Positions 8,865 to 18,434 of a stretch of 47,618 bases of DNA are shown here, one piece after another. Numbering within the stretch: the stretch's first letter is position 1; each line of letters opens with the position of its first letter. Source of the stretch: an uncultured bacterium. GTDB lineage: Bacteria > Bipolaricaulota > Bipolaricaulia > UBA7950 > UBA9294. The stretch covers positions 1-47,618 of the forward strand of contig CAJVYM010000005.1 of the NCBI GenBank assembly GCA_913009415.1, given 5' to 3'. The position numbers were made by a program, and so were the translations under genes. The notes under the pieces were generated by a model. The model had not been told where the DNA came from, did not search any database, and was given only the letters and a program-made list of their open reading frames with translations.

Positions 8865-9716
8865 TCAGTCGGACTGAAACGGATCAAGAGCATCACGGAT
8901 ACCGTCCCCCAGCAAATTGAACGATAACACCACGATCAGGATTGCCAGTCCGGGAACGAAAGCAATGTACGGGCTCGTATACAGGAAATTGCGGCCTTCA
9001 CTGATCATGACACCCCACTCTGGCATAGGGGGTTGCGCTCCGATGCCCAAGAAGCTCAGCGCAGCGGCATTGAGAATAGAAACACCTATGCGCACGGTGG
9101 CGAACACGATGATTGGCGAGACGATGTTGGGCAGAATATGCTGCAAAAGTATTCGCGAGGTCGGGGCTCCGAGTGACCGTGCAGCTAGCACATAGGTCTC
9201 CTCTTTTGCTGACAGAGTGGCCCCCCGGGTGAGGCGAGCAAACATGGGGATGGAGAAGACACTAATTGCAATTATCACATTATACAAGCCTGGGCCAAGG
9301 ATGGCGACGACTATGATCGCGATGAGTACGCCGGGAAAAGCAAGTAGGATATCCATCACCCGCATGATCAGATTGTCCAGATGCTTGAAATAACCAGCTA
9401 TGAGCCCCAGCGTCATTCCGATCAGCATACCTACACCGACAGAGACTAATCCCACCATCAACGAGATCCGTCCCCCATAGACAAGGCGGCTGGCAATATC
9501 TCTTCCGAAGCCGTCTGTCCCCAAAAGGTGCCCCGGGCTTCCCGGCGGAAGCCGGCGCTCCGACATTCTCTGCGACGCAGGATCGTAGGGGGCAATGACC
9601 TGAGCAAGGATCGCGCTAATCAATAGGATGGAGATGATACCAAGAGACACCACCGCTAATCGATCCTTGCGGAACCTCCGTATTCGTAACTGCCATAAAC
9701 TAGTGCTTTTAGTCAT
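8865..9716 (-). CDS. Dipeptide/oligopeptide ABC transporter permease (DppC type)
   Basis: HLLGTDGFGRDIASRLVYGGRISLMVG and ALSFLGIGAQPPMPEWGVMISEGRNFL. Confidence 0.9.
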   Translation of the reverse strand: MTKSTSLWQLRIRRFRKDRLAVVSLGIISILLISAILAQVIAPYDPASQRMSERRLPPGSPGHLLGTDGFGRDIASRLVYGGRISLMVGLVSVGVGMLIGMTLGLIAGYFKHLDNLIMRVMDILLAFPGVLIAIIVVAILGPGLYNVIIAISVFSIPMFARLTRGATLSAKEETYVLAARSLGAPTSRILLQHILPNIVSPIIVFATVRIGVSILNAAALSFLGIGAQPPMPEWGVMISEGRNFLYTSPYIAFVPGLAILIVVLSFNLLGDGIRDALDPFQSD

Positions 9717-10650
9717 AACGGATCCTTACATCGATCAAGCTATAGGAAACATCGACCAGCAGGTTCACGATGGCAAATGTTGCGGCAATAAGCAGAACTG
9801 AAGCCGCTAACACCGGATAGTCCCGCGTCAGTATCGATCGCAAGACCATGCGCCCAACGCCGTTTATCGCAAACACCGATTCGATGATTACCGTTCCTCC
9901 GAGAAAGATGCCCATGCGCATGCCCAAGATGGTCACTACCGGAATGGCAGCGTTGCGGAAAGCATGTTTTACAATGATCCTCCACTCGGATAGCCCTTTT
10001 GACCAAGCAGTGCGGATGTACTCTTTCCCCAACACGTCGAGCATGGAGGATCGAGTCAAGCGGAGCACCGAAGCCACCCCGAGGAACCCGAGGGAAAACG
10101 CAGGCATGATAATATCCTTGATGCCTCCCCAGCTCCAAGCAGGATGTGTAAAACCAGCCACAGGCAGCCATCGTAGCTTTATTCCAAATAAATACATGAG
10201 CATTAACCCCAACCAAAAACCAGGCATCGCTACTCCCACTAGAGCAATCGGGGTGGTGATATTATCGAGGATGGATCGCGGCCTAATCGCCGCGATCACC
10301 CCTCCACCCACGCCAAGGATAATGGTGATCAAGATACTGGCGAAAGCGAGGCGAACAGTATTTGGGTAGCGCACCAGTACCATCGAGGTTACCGAGCGTC
10401 TGGTAGTGAGGGAAATTCCCATATCCCCGTGCAGCAGTTTCCATAAGTAGCGGAAGTATTGGTTGATAACCGGCTGATCCAACCCCAGCTTATGACGGAT
10501 ATTAGCAATATCCTGTGCCGATGCCTCTGGACCGGCCAAGATGCTCGCTGGATCGCCGGGAGCGGAGTGGAGGGCGAAGAATGTCACCACGGTCACGGCA
10601 AACAGCGTTGGGATCAGGATCAAGATTCGGCGGATGAGATAAGCGGCCAT
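9709..10650 (-). CDS. Dipeptide/oligopeptide ABC transporter permease (DppB type)
   Basis: MAAYLIRRILILIPTLFAVTVVTFF; EYIRTAWSKGLSEWRIIVKHAFRNAAIPVVT. Confidence 0.9.
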   Translation of the reverse strand: MAAYLIRRILILIPTLFAVTVVTFFALHSAPGDPASILAGPEASAQDIANIRHKLGLDQPVINQYFRYLWKLLHGDMGISLTTRRSVTSMVLVRYPNTVRLAFASILITIILGVGGGVIAAIRPRSILDNITTPIALVGVAMPGFWLGLMLMYLFGIKLRWLPVAGFTHPAWSWGGIKDIIMPAFSLGFLGVASVLRLTRSSMLDVLGKEYIRTAWSKGLSEWRIIVKHAFRNAAIPVVTILGMRMGIFLGGTVIIESVFAINGVGRMVLRSILTRDYPVLAASVLLIAATFAIVNLLVDVSYSLIDVRIRYD

Positions 10651-10675
10651 TTTCTCCTCTGCAGGTTAAAAACAC

Positions 10676-10699
10676 GGGGAGGGAGCATGCTCCCTCCCC
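10676..10699 (-). terminator. 24-nt perfect palindrome between binding-protein and permease genes (attenuating or stabilising stem-loop)
   Basis: ggggagggagcatgctccctcccc; followed on the minus strand by gtgtttttaa. Confidence 0.6.
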
Positions 10700-10716
10700 T
10701 AATTGAGTCAAGGAGG

Positions 10717-12249
10717 TTATTTCTTGTACACGTCTTTTAGGATCCAGCTCTGGTTTGGATTCACGACTAGATTGTGAACGTCATTGAGGTAGGCAAGGAT
10801 GTTGAGCTGATCGTACAGCGGAACCCACGCTACATTGGTGATCAACGCAGCATTTGCCGCCTCAAGCGCGGCCAACCTAACCTTCTGGTCCACGTTTTTT
10901 CGCGCCACCATGATCAGCCTATCCGTGATCGGATTGCTGTAGAAGGCACGGTTCGCGCCCCCGATGTTGTCCGAGTCGAGGTTGGGGTAGAGGAGTTCCT
11001 CTCCGTCGGCGGTAAGATTGGTCCAACCGAGCAGGAACATGTCCTGATCTCCTTTACGGGTCGCACTGAGGAATGTTGCCCAATCGAGACCTTTGAGTTC
11101 AACTTTGATTCCGATTTTGCTTAGTTGCTCTTGGATTACCTGCGCCACCACCGGATAGTCCCCGGTAACCCCGTACCACAGGGTAGTGGTGAATCCGTCA
11201 GGATAGCCAGCGTCAGCGAGGAGCGCCTTTGCCTTCGCCGGATCGTGGTTGTACCCGAATGCTTCAGCGGTTGGGTCGTACCCAAATACCTTAGGACCGA
11301 TAATGGATTTGGATGCCGAGGCCAGCCCATCAAGAGCGGTCACGATATCCTTGCGGTCGATGGCCATGGCGATGGCCTGGCGCACCTTCAGGTTCTGGAA
11401 CACCTTCCGTTGGAAGTTAAACGACAAATAGCGGATGGGAGTTCCCAACGGAGCAACAGCGGTGACCTGGGGATCGTCCTTGAGAGTGGCGAAGAGCGGG
11501 GTAGGAATGAGATCAGTGAAGTCAATCTCTCCTGTCTGCAGGAGGCCCACACGCGTCGCTCCCTCAGGAACGATCCGGAAGATTATGCGCTTGAGCTTAG
11601 GGGCATTTCCCCAGTAGAGGTCGTTGCGCACCAAAGTGATGTGATCTCCAGGAACCCACTCTTCCAGCTTAAACGGACCAGTTCCGACCGGGTGCTGCAT
11701 TAAATTGCCGTACTTGGCCACTGCTGTTGGACTGACGATCTCGGAGTTACCGTGGGTGAGGATCGCAGGGAACGGACCAAAGGGATATTTAGTGGTGATC
11801 TTCACTGTCAAGTCGTTCACTACGTCGATCTTGTCCACCATCTTGAGCAGGCTAGCGCGCGGCGCGGCCACCTTAGGGTCAAGAAGGCGCTCGAAGGTGA
11901 ACTTTACCGCGGCGGCGTTGAACGGTGTTCCGTCGGAAAATACCACGTTCGGCCGCAGATGAATGATCCACGTCAACGCATCAGGATTCTCGTAGCTGAG
12001 CGCCAGACTTGGTTTGATCTCCATTGTATTCCAATCACGCACAAATAATGTATCGTATATTTGATCGGTAACGTTGCTTGATACGCGGTCGTTGGTGAGG
12101 ATAGGAGAGAGACCCTGCACATCGGAATCAGCACCATACACCAACGTCGATAGATCGTTGGCTAGTGTAGGAAGAGTAATCAACAACCCGGCCAACAGGA
12201 CTATCGCGGCTACTATCACCTTTTTCATTGTTATTTTCTTTACTTCCAT
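10717..12249 (-). CDS. ABC transporter substrate-binding protein, family 5 (DppA/OppA type)
   Basis: Signal peptide; LTWIIHLRPNVVFSDGTPFNAAAVKFTFERLLDP; family-5 hallmark. Confidence 0.9.
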   Translation of the reverse strand: MEVKKITMKKVIVAAIVLLAGLLITLPTLANDLSTLVYGADSDVQGLSPILTNDRVSSNVTDQIYDTLFVRDWNTMEIKPSLALSYENPDALTWIIHLRPNVVFSDGTPFNAAAVKFTFERLLDPKVAAPRASLLKMVDKIDVVNDLTVKITTKYPFGPFPAILTHGNSEIVSPTAVAKYGNLMQHPVGTGPFKLEEWVPGDHITLVRNDLYWGNAPKLKRIIFRIVPEGATRVGLLQTGEIDFTDLIPTPLFATLKDDPQVTAVAPLGTPIRYLSFNFQRKVFQNLKVRQAIAMAIDRKDIVTALDGLASASKSIIGPKVFGYDPTAEAFGYNHDPAKAKALLADAGYPDGFTTTLWYGVTGDYPVVAQVIQEQLSKIGIKVELKGLDWATFLSATRKGDQDMFLLGWTNLTADGEELLYPNLDSDNIGGANRAFYSNPITDRLIMVARKNVDQKVRLAALEAANAALITNVAWVPLYDQLNILAYLNDVHNLVVNPNQSWILKDVYKK

Positions 12250-12278
12250 AATCGTTTTCCTCCTTTACTACAAGCTTA

Positions 12279-13052
12279 CTAGCGGTTAACCATTCTTCTC
12301 TGATTGCCGCGGGTACCATTTTCGGATGATGTATCACCCCCTGACTTGTAGTCCTCGCTGAGATAGGTTTCCACATCGCGGAAGTGTTCTTCCATCTCTT
12401 TTTTTGCTGCTCTGGAATCACCGTTTCTTATTGCCCGAAAGATCCGTTCGTGGATCTTGTACGCATTTCGTCCCTGCTCGTTCTCAGTTAGGTAGCTCTT
12501 GCGCATCGCTCGTGATAGCCGATCTTCCATGGTGCGGATCAATGGAGTTATCACGCTTTCCAGGTATGAATTCTTCGCTCCCTTCACTACCCCGATATGA
12601 AAGTCAATATTGGCGTGCAAATAGGCATCATCGTCCTTTTCTTGTGTCGCTTGCTTCATTAATGAGAGAGCATCCTGCATCAGTTCCAAGTCCGCTTGTT
12701 CCGCCCTCTCCGCGGCGATCGTGGCGACAGTGCTTTCCAGAATTCGGCGTGCGTCGAGGACCTCGAAAGGACTTTCGCTCATCTCCAGAATCGCCCGCGC
12801 CTGAGCACGGGTGGATAGTGGATCGGTGCTGCGAACGTAGGTTCCATCGCCAACTCGGCTCTCCAGCAGTCCCACCATCTCCAGCGCGCACAGTGCCTCT
12901 CTTACCGAGGGCCGACTGACCCCAATTTGCTCGGCGATCATTCGCTCGGGGGGGAGCTTTTCACCGGGTTTGTAGGTGCTATCTTGGATGGAAGCGATGA
13001 TCTGTTCAGCAATCTGGACGTTGCGCTTCTTGCTCTCCAATTTCTTAAACAT
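12279..13052 (-). CDS. GntR-family (FadR subfamily) transcriptional regulator
   Basis: KLPPERMIAEQIGVSRPSVREALCALEMVGLLESRVGDGTYV wHTH plus FCD domain. Confidence 0.9.
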   Translation of the reverse strand: MFKKLESKKRNVQIAEQIIASIQDSTYKPGEKLPPERMIAEQIGVSRPSVREALCALEMVGLLESRVGDGTYVRSTDPLSTRAQARAILEMSESPFEVLDARRILESTVATIAAERAEQADLELMQDALSLMKQATQEKDDDAYLHANIDFHIGVVKGAKNSYLESVITPLIRTMEDRLSRAMRKSYLTENEQGRNAYKIHERIFRAIRNGDSRAAKKEMEEHFRDVETYLSEDYKSGGDTSSENGTRGNQRRMVNR

Positions 13053-13233
13053 GACTCCCTAGCTCCTTCTTGTTCTTGGCGCATTGGACAGGCAACCAAG
13101 CCTTATAACCATTACCATCATACCTATTCTGTAGTCCGAGGTCAAGCGATTGGATATCGTCGTTCCGGGATGTATATTTTAGAGATAAGTTTGGATGCAT
13201 AATGGAGTTAACTAAGATATATAAGGAGGAGGA

Positions 13234-13824
13234 ATGTCAATGTATATACCAACAAGAGACGAAGCATTTGCATTGTTAAGAGAGTTCAACCACTCGGACA
13301 GCCTGATCAAGCATGCCCTGTCCGTCGAAGGGGTGATGCGCTACATGGCGCGCAAGCGTGGCGAGGACGAGGAGAAGTGGGGGATCATTGGCCTCGTGCA
13401 CGATCTCGACTACGAGCGCTACCCGCAGCAACACTGCCAGAAGACGAAGGAGATCCTGGAAGAGCGCGCCTGGCCGGAGGACTACATCCGCGCCATCATG
13501 TCGCATGGTTGGGGTCTGGTCACCGACGTCGAGCCGCAACATGAGATGGAGAAGGTCCTCTACGCGATCGATGAACTGACCGGCTTGGTGACGGCTGTCG
13601 CCCTGGTGCGCCCGTCGAAGAGCGTCCTCGACATGAAGGTCAAGTCGGTCACTAAGAAATGGAAGGACAAGAGCTTCGCTGCCGGGGTAAGCCGCGATGT
13701 GATCGCAAAGGGTGCAGAAATGCTCGGAATGGACTTAAAGGACTTGTTCGAAGACGTGATTATGGGGATGCGTGAGGTGGCAACGGAGATCGGCCTTGTT
13801 GGCATTGTTGCTGATGAAGCATGA
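13234..13824 (+). CDS. HD-domain (HDIG-type) protein
   Basis: HALSVEGVMRYMA...WGIIGLVHDLDYERYP. Confidence 0.85.
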   Translation: MSMYIPTRDEAFALLREFNHSDSLIKHALSVEGVMRYMARKRGEDEEKWGIIGLVHDLDYERYPQQHCQKTKEILEERAWPEDYIRAIMSHGWGLVTDVEPQHEMEKVLYAIDELTGLVTAVALVRPSKSVLDMKVKSVTKKWKDKSFAAGVSRDVIAKGAEMLGMDLKDLFEDVIMGMREVATEIGLVGIVADEA

Positions 13825-13842
13825 TAGATAATTGAGGAAGCC

Positions 13843-15651
13843 ATGAGGAGGAATGAGATGAACGAACGTGTCTACGAGCAGGCGCGCTGGTCGCTTGCCG
13901 ACCTGATTCCAAGCGCTGATCGGCCCGAGGATATCGGAAGTGATTACCTCGATCAGCTTGAGCGCGCGGTCAGTGATCTTGAGGGTAAGCGGACGATTCT
14001 TTCGCCGGATATCACCACGGATGAGTTTGTTGCGCTCCTTACAATCGTAGAACACATCGGTTCGCTCGTGCGGCGCCTGGGGGCGTACGGGCAGCTATGG
14101 TTTGCCGAGGACACACACAATCAGGACGCGCTCTCTTTCCGCGGCCGCGTGGAGAGCGTCATCGCGGATGCGCATAATCGCGCCCTTTTCTTTGAGCTAT
14201 GGTGGAAGGGGTTGGATGACTCCGCTACCGAACAGCTCCTTTCTGCAAGTGGCGATCTATCCTACTACCTGCTCTCGCTTCGTCGCTACAAGCCATACAC
14301 CCTCTCCGAACCGGTGGAGAAGGTGATCAACATCAAGGACCTAAACGGTGTGGAGGCGCTCGTTACTCTGTACGAGATGCTGACGAGCGACTTCACGTTC
14401 AAGATCGAGGTCGATGGCGAGGTGAAGTTGCTCACCCGTTCCGAGCTGATGACCTATGCCCTCGATCCCCGCCCCGAGCTACGCGAGCGCGCGTACGTGG
14501 AGCTGTACCGCGTCTATGGCGAGAACAGCACAGTCCTCGGGCAGATCTACCAACATGTCGTGCGCAACTGGGCCGATGAGCAGGTCGGGCTGCGCGGCTT
14601 CTCCTCCCCGATCTCATCGCGCAACATGAGAAACGACGTTTCCGATGCCGCGGTCGATGTCCTTCTCGACGTGTGCCGCGACAACGTCGACATGTTCCAG
14701 GACTACTTCCGCATGAAGGCGGGATGGTTGGGGATGGAACGTCTGCGGCGCTACGATATCTACGCCCCACTGGACACATCGGAGAAGACGTATTCGTTCA
14801 ACGAGGCGATAAGCACCGTCTTCGCCAGCCTGAATGCATTCTCTCCCACCCTGGCATCGCATGCGCGTCGGGTTCTCGATGAAGGGCATCTCGATTCCGA
14901 GGTGCGCCCCGGCAAGTACGGCGGAGCCTTCTGCCATGGTGTCCTTCCCGGGATCACCCCATGGGTGCTGACAAGCTACAACGGAAAGGGCGAAGACGTC
15001 TCCACCCTGGCTCACGAGCTGGGACACGCGGTGCACGCTCTCATGGCCGCCGATCACTCGACGCTCACGTTCCACTCTTCACTCCCGCTGGCGGAGACGG
15101 CGTCCGTCTTCTCCGAGATCCTCCTTCTGGAGCATCAACTTGCGAGCGAATCCGACCTCGAACTGCGGCGTGATATGCTCGCCCGCTTTGTCGACGGGAC
15201 CTACGCCACTGTCATCAGGCAGGCCTACTTCGTCCTCTTCGAGCGCGAGGCGCACGCCCTAATCAAGGCGGGGGCGACGACTGACGCACTATCCGAGCGG
15301 TATCTAGCAAACCTAAGCGAGCAGTTTGGCGACGCCGTGGATGTGGGCGATGAATTCCGCCACGAGTGGGTCTCCATCCCGCACATCTACAGCACCCCGT
15401 TCTACTGCTACGCCTACAGCTTTGGGCAGCTCCTAGTGCTGGCGCTGTACAAGCGCTACAAGGCAGAGGGATCTGCGTTTGTTCCTAAGTTCCTCAAGAT
15501 CCTCTCCTACGGCGGCTCGAAGAGCCCACAGGAGATCTTGGCCGAGGCCGGCATCGACATCGCCTCGCCGGATTTCTGGCAGGGTGGGTTCGACGTCCTT
15601 CAAGAGATGATCGACGAGCTGGCACAACTGAAAGGATCGGAGATGTCCTAA
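13843..15651 (+). CDS. pepF: M3-family oligoendopeptidase F
   Basis: HELGHAVHALMA zinc motif; 602 aa; PepF-type architecture. Confidence 0.9.
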   Translation: MRRNEMNERVYEQARWSLADLIPSADRPEDIGSDYLDQLERAVSDLEGKRTILSPDITTDEFVALLTIVEHIGSLVRRLGAYGQLWFAEDTHNQDALSFRGRVESVIADAHNRALFFELWWKGLDDSATEQLLSASGDLSYYLLSLRRYKPYTLSEPVEKVINIKDLNGVEALVTLYEMLTSDFTFKIEVDGEVKLLTRSELMTYALDPRPELRERAYVELYRVYGENSTVLGQIYQHVVRNWADEQVGLRGFSSPISSRNMRNDVSDAAVDVLLDVCRDNVDMFQDYFRMKAGWLGMERLRRYDIYAPLDTSEKTYSFNEAISTVFASLNAFSPTLASHARRVLDEGHLDSEVRPGKYGGAFCHGVLPGITPWVLTSYNGKGEDVSTLAHELGHAVHALMAADHSTLTFHSSLPLAETASVFSEILLLEHQLASESDLELRRDMLARFVDGTYATVIRQAYFVLFEREAHALIKAGATTDALSERYLANLSEQFGDAVDVGDEFRHEWVSIPHIYSTPFYCYAYSFGQLLVLALYKRYKAEGSAFVPKFLKILSYGGSKSPQEILAEAGIDIASPDFWQGGFDVLQEMIDELAQLKGSEMS

Positions 15652-15756
15652 TCTCAGCTATTGTCGAAAAAGTTGCGCCGGTCACTAAGTGCTCAGCGCT
15701 AAGAAGGCGTTTGGAATAACTTCAAGGTGTAGTTTCGTCGCACGATCTCCCTGGAC

Positions 15757-15794
15757 TTGACAAAATGCTTGTAATGCTATAGCATTATAGCATT
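15757..15794 (+). promoter_or_regulatory. Putative hsdM promoter with overlapping palindromic operator
   Basis: TTGACA at 15757-15762; perfect palindrome AATGCTATAGCATT (15773-15786) followed by a third half-site ATAGCATT (15787-15794), just upstream of an HTH-bearing gene. Confidence 0.6.
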
Positions 15795-15811
15795 GTGTTC
15801 CAAAGGAGATC

Positions 15812-17647
15812 ATGGACGGTAGAGAAATTCCTGAGGTTCTGAGGCAACTAAGAACCAAGCTTGGACTAACTCAAGATGATCTTGCTGCCCGACTTGGCGT
15901 CGCGTTTACCACATTGAATCGTTGGGAAAACGGGCGAACCACGCCGCGCGGCAAGGCCATGCAAGCAATCAGCGAACTTGTCACAGATGTTGGCCTGGGG
16001 GAACCGACTCTCGATCTTGGAATTCCCAAGCGCCGCCGCAGGGTCTTGAGAGAAGACGTGCTCACAACAAAATCGATGGAGCAGATGCTCTGGAGCGCGG
16101 CTTGTTCGATTAGGGGCGAGAAGGATGCCCCCAAGTTCAAGGACTACATCCTACCTCTTGTCTTCATTAAGCGCCTCTCTGATGTCTTTGAGGATGAGAT
16201 TGAGCGTCTCGCCGAGACTTACGGCGACCGCAAGACAGCCCTGGAGATTATTGAAGCCGACAAGAACCTGGTTCGTTTCTACATTCCGCCCGAGGCACGG
16301 TGGCCGGTCGTTAACGGTCGTGAGCCGTTTGATTGGCCCAAAGGGCAGAAGCCAAGAACGCTTGGCGAACGGCTCACGTTGACGATGCGAACGATTGTTA
16401 GAGCCAACGCGGGAGATCGTTCCAAGGACCTCAGCGGGGTCATCGATACCGTAGACTTCAACGAAACCCGTACTGGAGAGCGAGAGATCAGCGACTCAGC
16501 ATTAGCAGGTGTGATCGAGGCACTCTCTGATCCTCGCTACCGCCTTGGGCTCTACGACGTGGAGCCGGACTTCCTCGGACGTTGCTATGAGTACCTGCTT
16601 CGAAAGTTTGCCGAGGGACAAGGACAGAGTGCTGGTGAGTTCTTCACGCCGACCGAGGTTGGCTGGATCATGGCTCACATGGTTCGGCCATCTCAAGGGG
16701 AAGAAGTCTACGACTACGCCTGTGGATCGGCCGGGTTATTGATCAAGTGTGAGCTGGCCCTTCAGGAACGCGAACTGAAGGTCAATCGTCCTCTTAAGCT
16801 TTACGGGCAAGAGATCAACGGTTCAAGCTACGCCATCGCTCGGATGAATATGGTCATTCACGACATGGAAGGCGAAATCGTGCGTGGCAACTCGATGACC
16901 AACCCGAAGTTTCGGGATTCGGATTCAAGCCTCAGAAAGTTTGACATCGTGGTCGCAAACCCCATGTGGAACCAATCCTACGATCGAGCGATCTACGAGA
17001 GCGACAATTTCGGACGGTTTGAGGAACATGGCAGTATCACATCCGGGAAAGCAGACTGGGCATGGCTTCAGCACACTATAGCCTCGCTCAAGTCTACAGG
17101 ACGAGCGGCTGTCGTTTTAGATACGGGTGCAGTCACTCGTGGCAGCGGAAGCCGGAACGAGGACAGAGAGAAGATCATCCGCAAGTGGTTTGTCGACCAT
17201 GATCTTGTAGAAGGCGTCATTCTTCTACCAGACAACCTGTTCTACAACACAAGCGCCGCTGGGATCATCATCCTGCTCAATCGGAACAAGCTTCCGCATC
17301 GCAAGGCTAAGATCGTGCTCGTGAACGCGAGCCAAGAGTTCAAGAAGGGCCGTCCGAAGAATTACATTCCGGATGACAGCATCCGCAAGATCGCTCAAGC
17401 GTTCATCAAAGGGCAGGACATAGAACGATTTGTCAAGGTTATCACCAACGAAGAAGCGATGGAGAAAGACTACAACCTCTCCCCCTCCCGCTACGTAGAC
17501 ACGAGTGAGAAGGAAATCTACCGGCCGATTCCCGAGATCCTGGATGAGCTTTGGGGCCCTGCTGGTCTTGAGAAGAAGGCCAAAGAGATCGATATCGAAC
17601 TGCGAAAAATCTTCAACAAGCTCGGTTTCGGAGAGGAACCAAAATGA
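15812..17647 (+). CDS. hsdM: Type I restriction-modification methyltransferase subunit with N-terminal XRE HTH
   Basis: LRTKLGLTQDDLAARLGVAFTTLNRWENGRTTPRGKA HTH fused to HsdM; GEFFTPTEVGWIM, DYACGSAGLLIKC and VVANPMWNQ (NPxW-type) motifs. Confidence 0.93.
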   Translation: MDGREIPEVLRQLRTKLGLTQDDLAARLGVAFTTLNRWENGRTTPRGKAMQAISELVTDVGLGEPTLDLGIPKRRRRVLREDVLTTKSMEQMLWSAACSIRGEKDAPKFKDYILPLVFIKRLSDVFEDEIERLAETYGDRKTALEIIEADKNLVRFYIPPEARWPVVNGREPFDWPKGQKPRTLGERLTLTMRTIVRANAGDRSKDLSGVIDTVDFNETRTGEREISDSALAGVIEALSDPRYRLGLYDVEPDFLGRCYEYLLRKFAEGQGQSAGEFFTPTEVGWIMAHMVRPSQGEEVYDYACGSAGLLIKCELALQERELKVNRPLKLYGQEINGSSYAIARMNMVIHDMEGEIVRGNSMTNPKFRDSDSSLRKFDIVVANPMWNQSYDRAIYESDNFGRFEEHGSITSGKADWAWLQHTIASLKSTGRAAVVLDTGAVTRGSGSRNEDREKIIRKWFVDHDLVEGVILLPDNLFYNTSAAGIIILLNRNKLPHRKAKIVLVNASQEFKKGRPKNYIPDDSIRKIAQAFIKGQDIERFVKVITNEEAMEKDYNLSPSRYVDTSEKEIYRPIPEILDELWGPAGLEKKAKEIDIELRKIFNKLGFGEEPK

Positions 17648-17665
17648 GGGAATGGATTTTGGCTG

Positions 17666-17694
17666 TTGACACCTGTAACGTCTCGTTGTATTAT
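17666..17694 (+). promoter_or_regulatory. Near-consensus sigma-70-type promoter upstream of the NYN gene
   Basis: TTGACA (17666-17671), 17-nt spacer, TATTAT (17689-17694). Confidence 0.7.
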
Positions 17695-17709
17695 AAAGTT
17701 GTAATTGCT

Positions 17710-17752
17710 CCCCGCTGGACCAGTCTCCGGACCTCTGGCGGGGTTATTCTTT
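17710..17752 (+). terminator. Stem-loop with T-rich tail in the NYN leader (attenuator-like)
   Basis: ccccgctgga...tctggcgggg (10-bp stem including two G-U pairs), then ttattcttt. Confidence 0.55.
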
Positions 17753-17771
17753 GTTCGCAGGAAGTGGCGTT

Positions 17772-18401
17772 ATGAAGGAACCCGCCTCCAAGCGCGCGAT
17801 CGCTTACATTGACGGACAGAACCTGTTCAACGCTGTTAAGGAAGCCTTCGGTTATCCCTATCCGAACTACAACATCCGACAACTAGCCGAGACCATCTGT
17901 GTCCAGCAGGGATGGGATTTGGCTGGTATTAACTTCTACACCGGGATTCCCGATCCCGACATTGATCCAAAGCGAAATCACTTCTGGATCGCGAAACTTG
18001 CTGCTATGGGGACGCGCGACATACAAACGTACTCTCGCCCACTGAGGTATTCGAACCAGCTTGTGCAGCTTCCTGACGGCACCACAACAGCAACGCTGGT
18101 TGGCAGAGAGAAAGGGATTGACGTTCGCCTAGCCCTTGACGTAGTACGCGGTGCCTTGGATAACCGGTATGACGTTGCCGTGATCTTCAGCCAGGATCAG
18201 GACCTGAGCGAAGTGGCCGATGAAATCCGTAAGATCGCCCGGAGAGATGATCGTTGGATCAAAGTGGCATGCGCTTTTCCGTTCAGTCCAACATCCCGCA
18301 ATCGCCGTGGCATCAACAGGACCGATTGGATTCGCATCGATCGCGCCACCTATGATGCCTGCCTCGATCCGAATGACTATCGAAGGAAGAAGAAGCCGTG
18401 A
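17772..18401 (+). CDS. NYN (PIN-like, LabA/DUF88) domain putative RNase
   Basis: RAIAYIDGQNLFNAVKEAFG; GIDVRLALDVVRGALDNRYDVAVIFSQDQDLSEVADEI; acidic NYN catalytic pattern. Confidence 0.85.
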   Translation: MKEPASKRAIAYIDGQNLFNAVKEAFGYPYPNYNIRQLAETICVQQGWDLAGINFYTGIPDPDIDPKRNHFWIAKLAAMGTRDIQTYSRPLRYSNQLVQLPDGTTTATLVGREKGIDVRLALDVVRGALDNRYDVAVIFSQDQDLSEVADEIRKIARRDDRWIKVACAFPFSPTSRNRRGINRTDWIRIDRATYDACLDPNDYRRKKKP

Positions 18402-18434
18402 TGAAATCCCAGAGGACGCGGAGGAAAGGGTACT

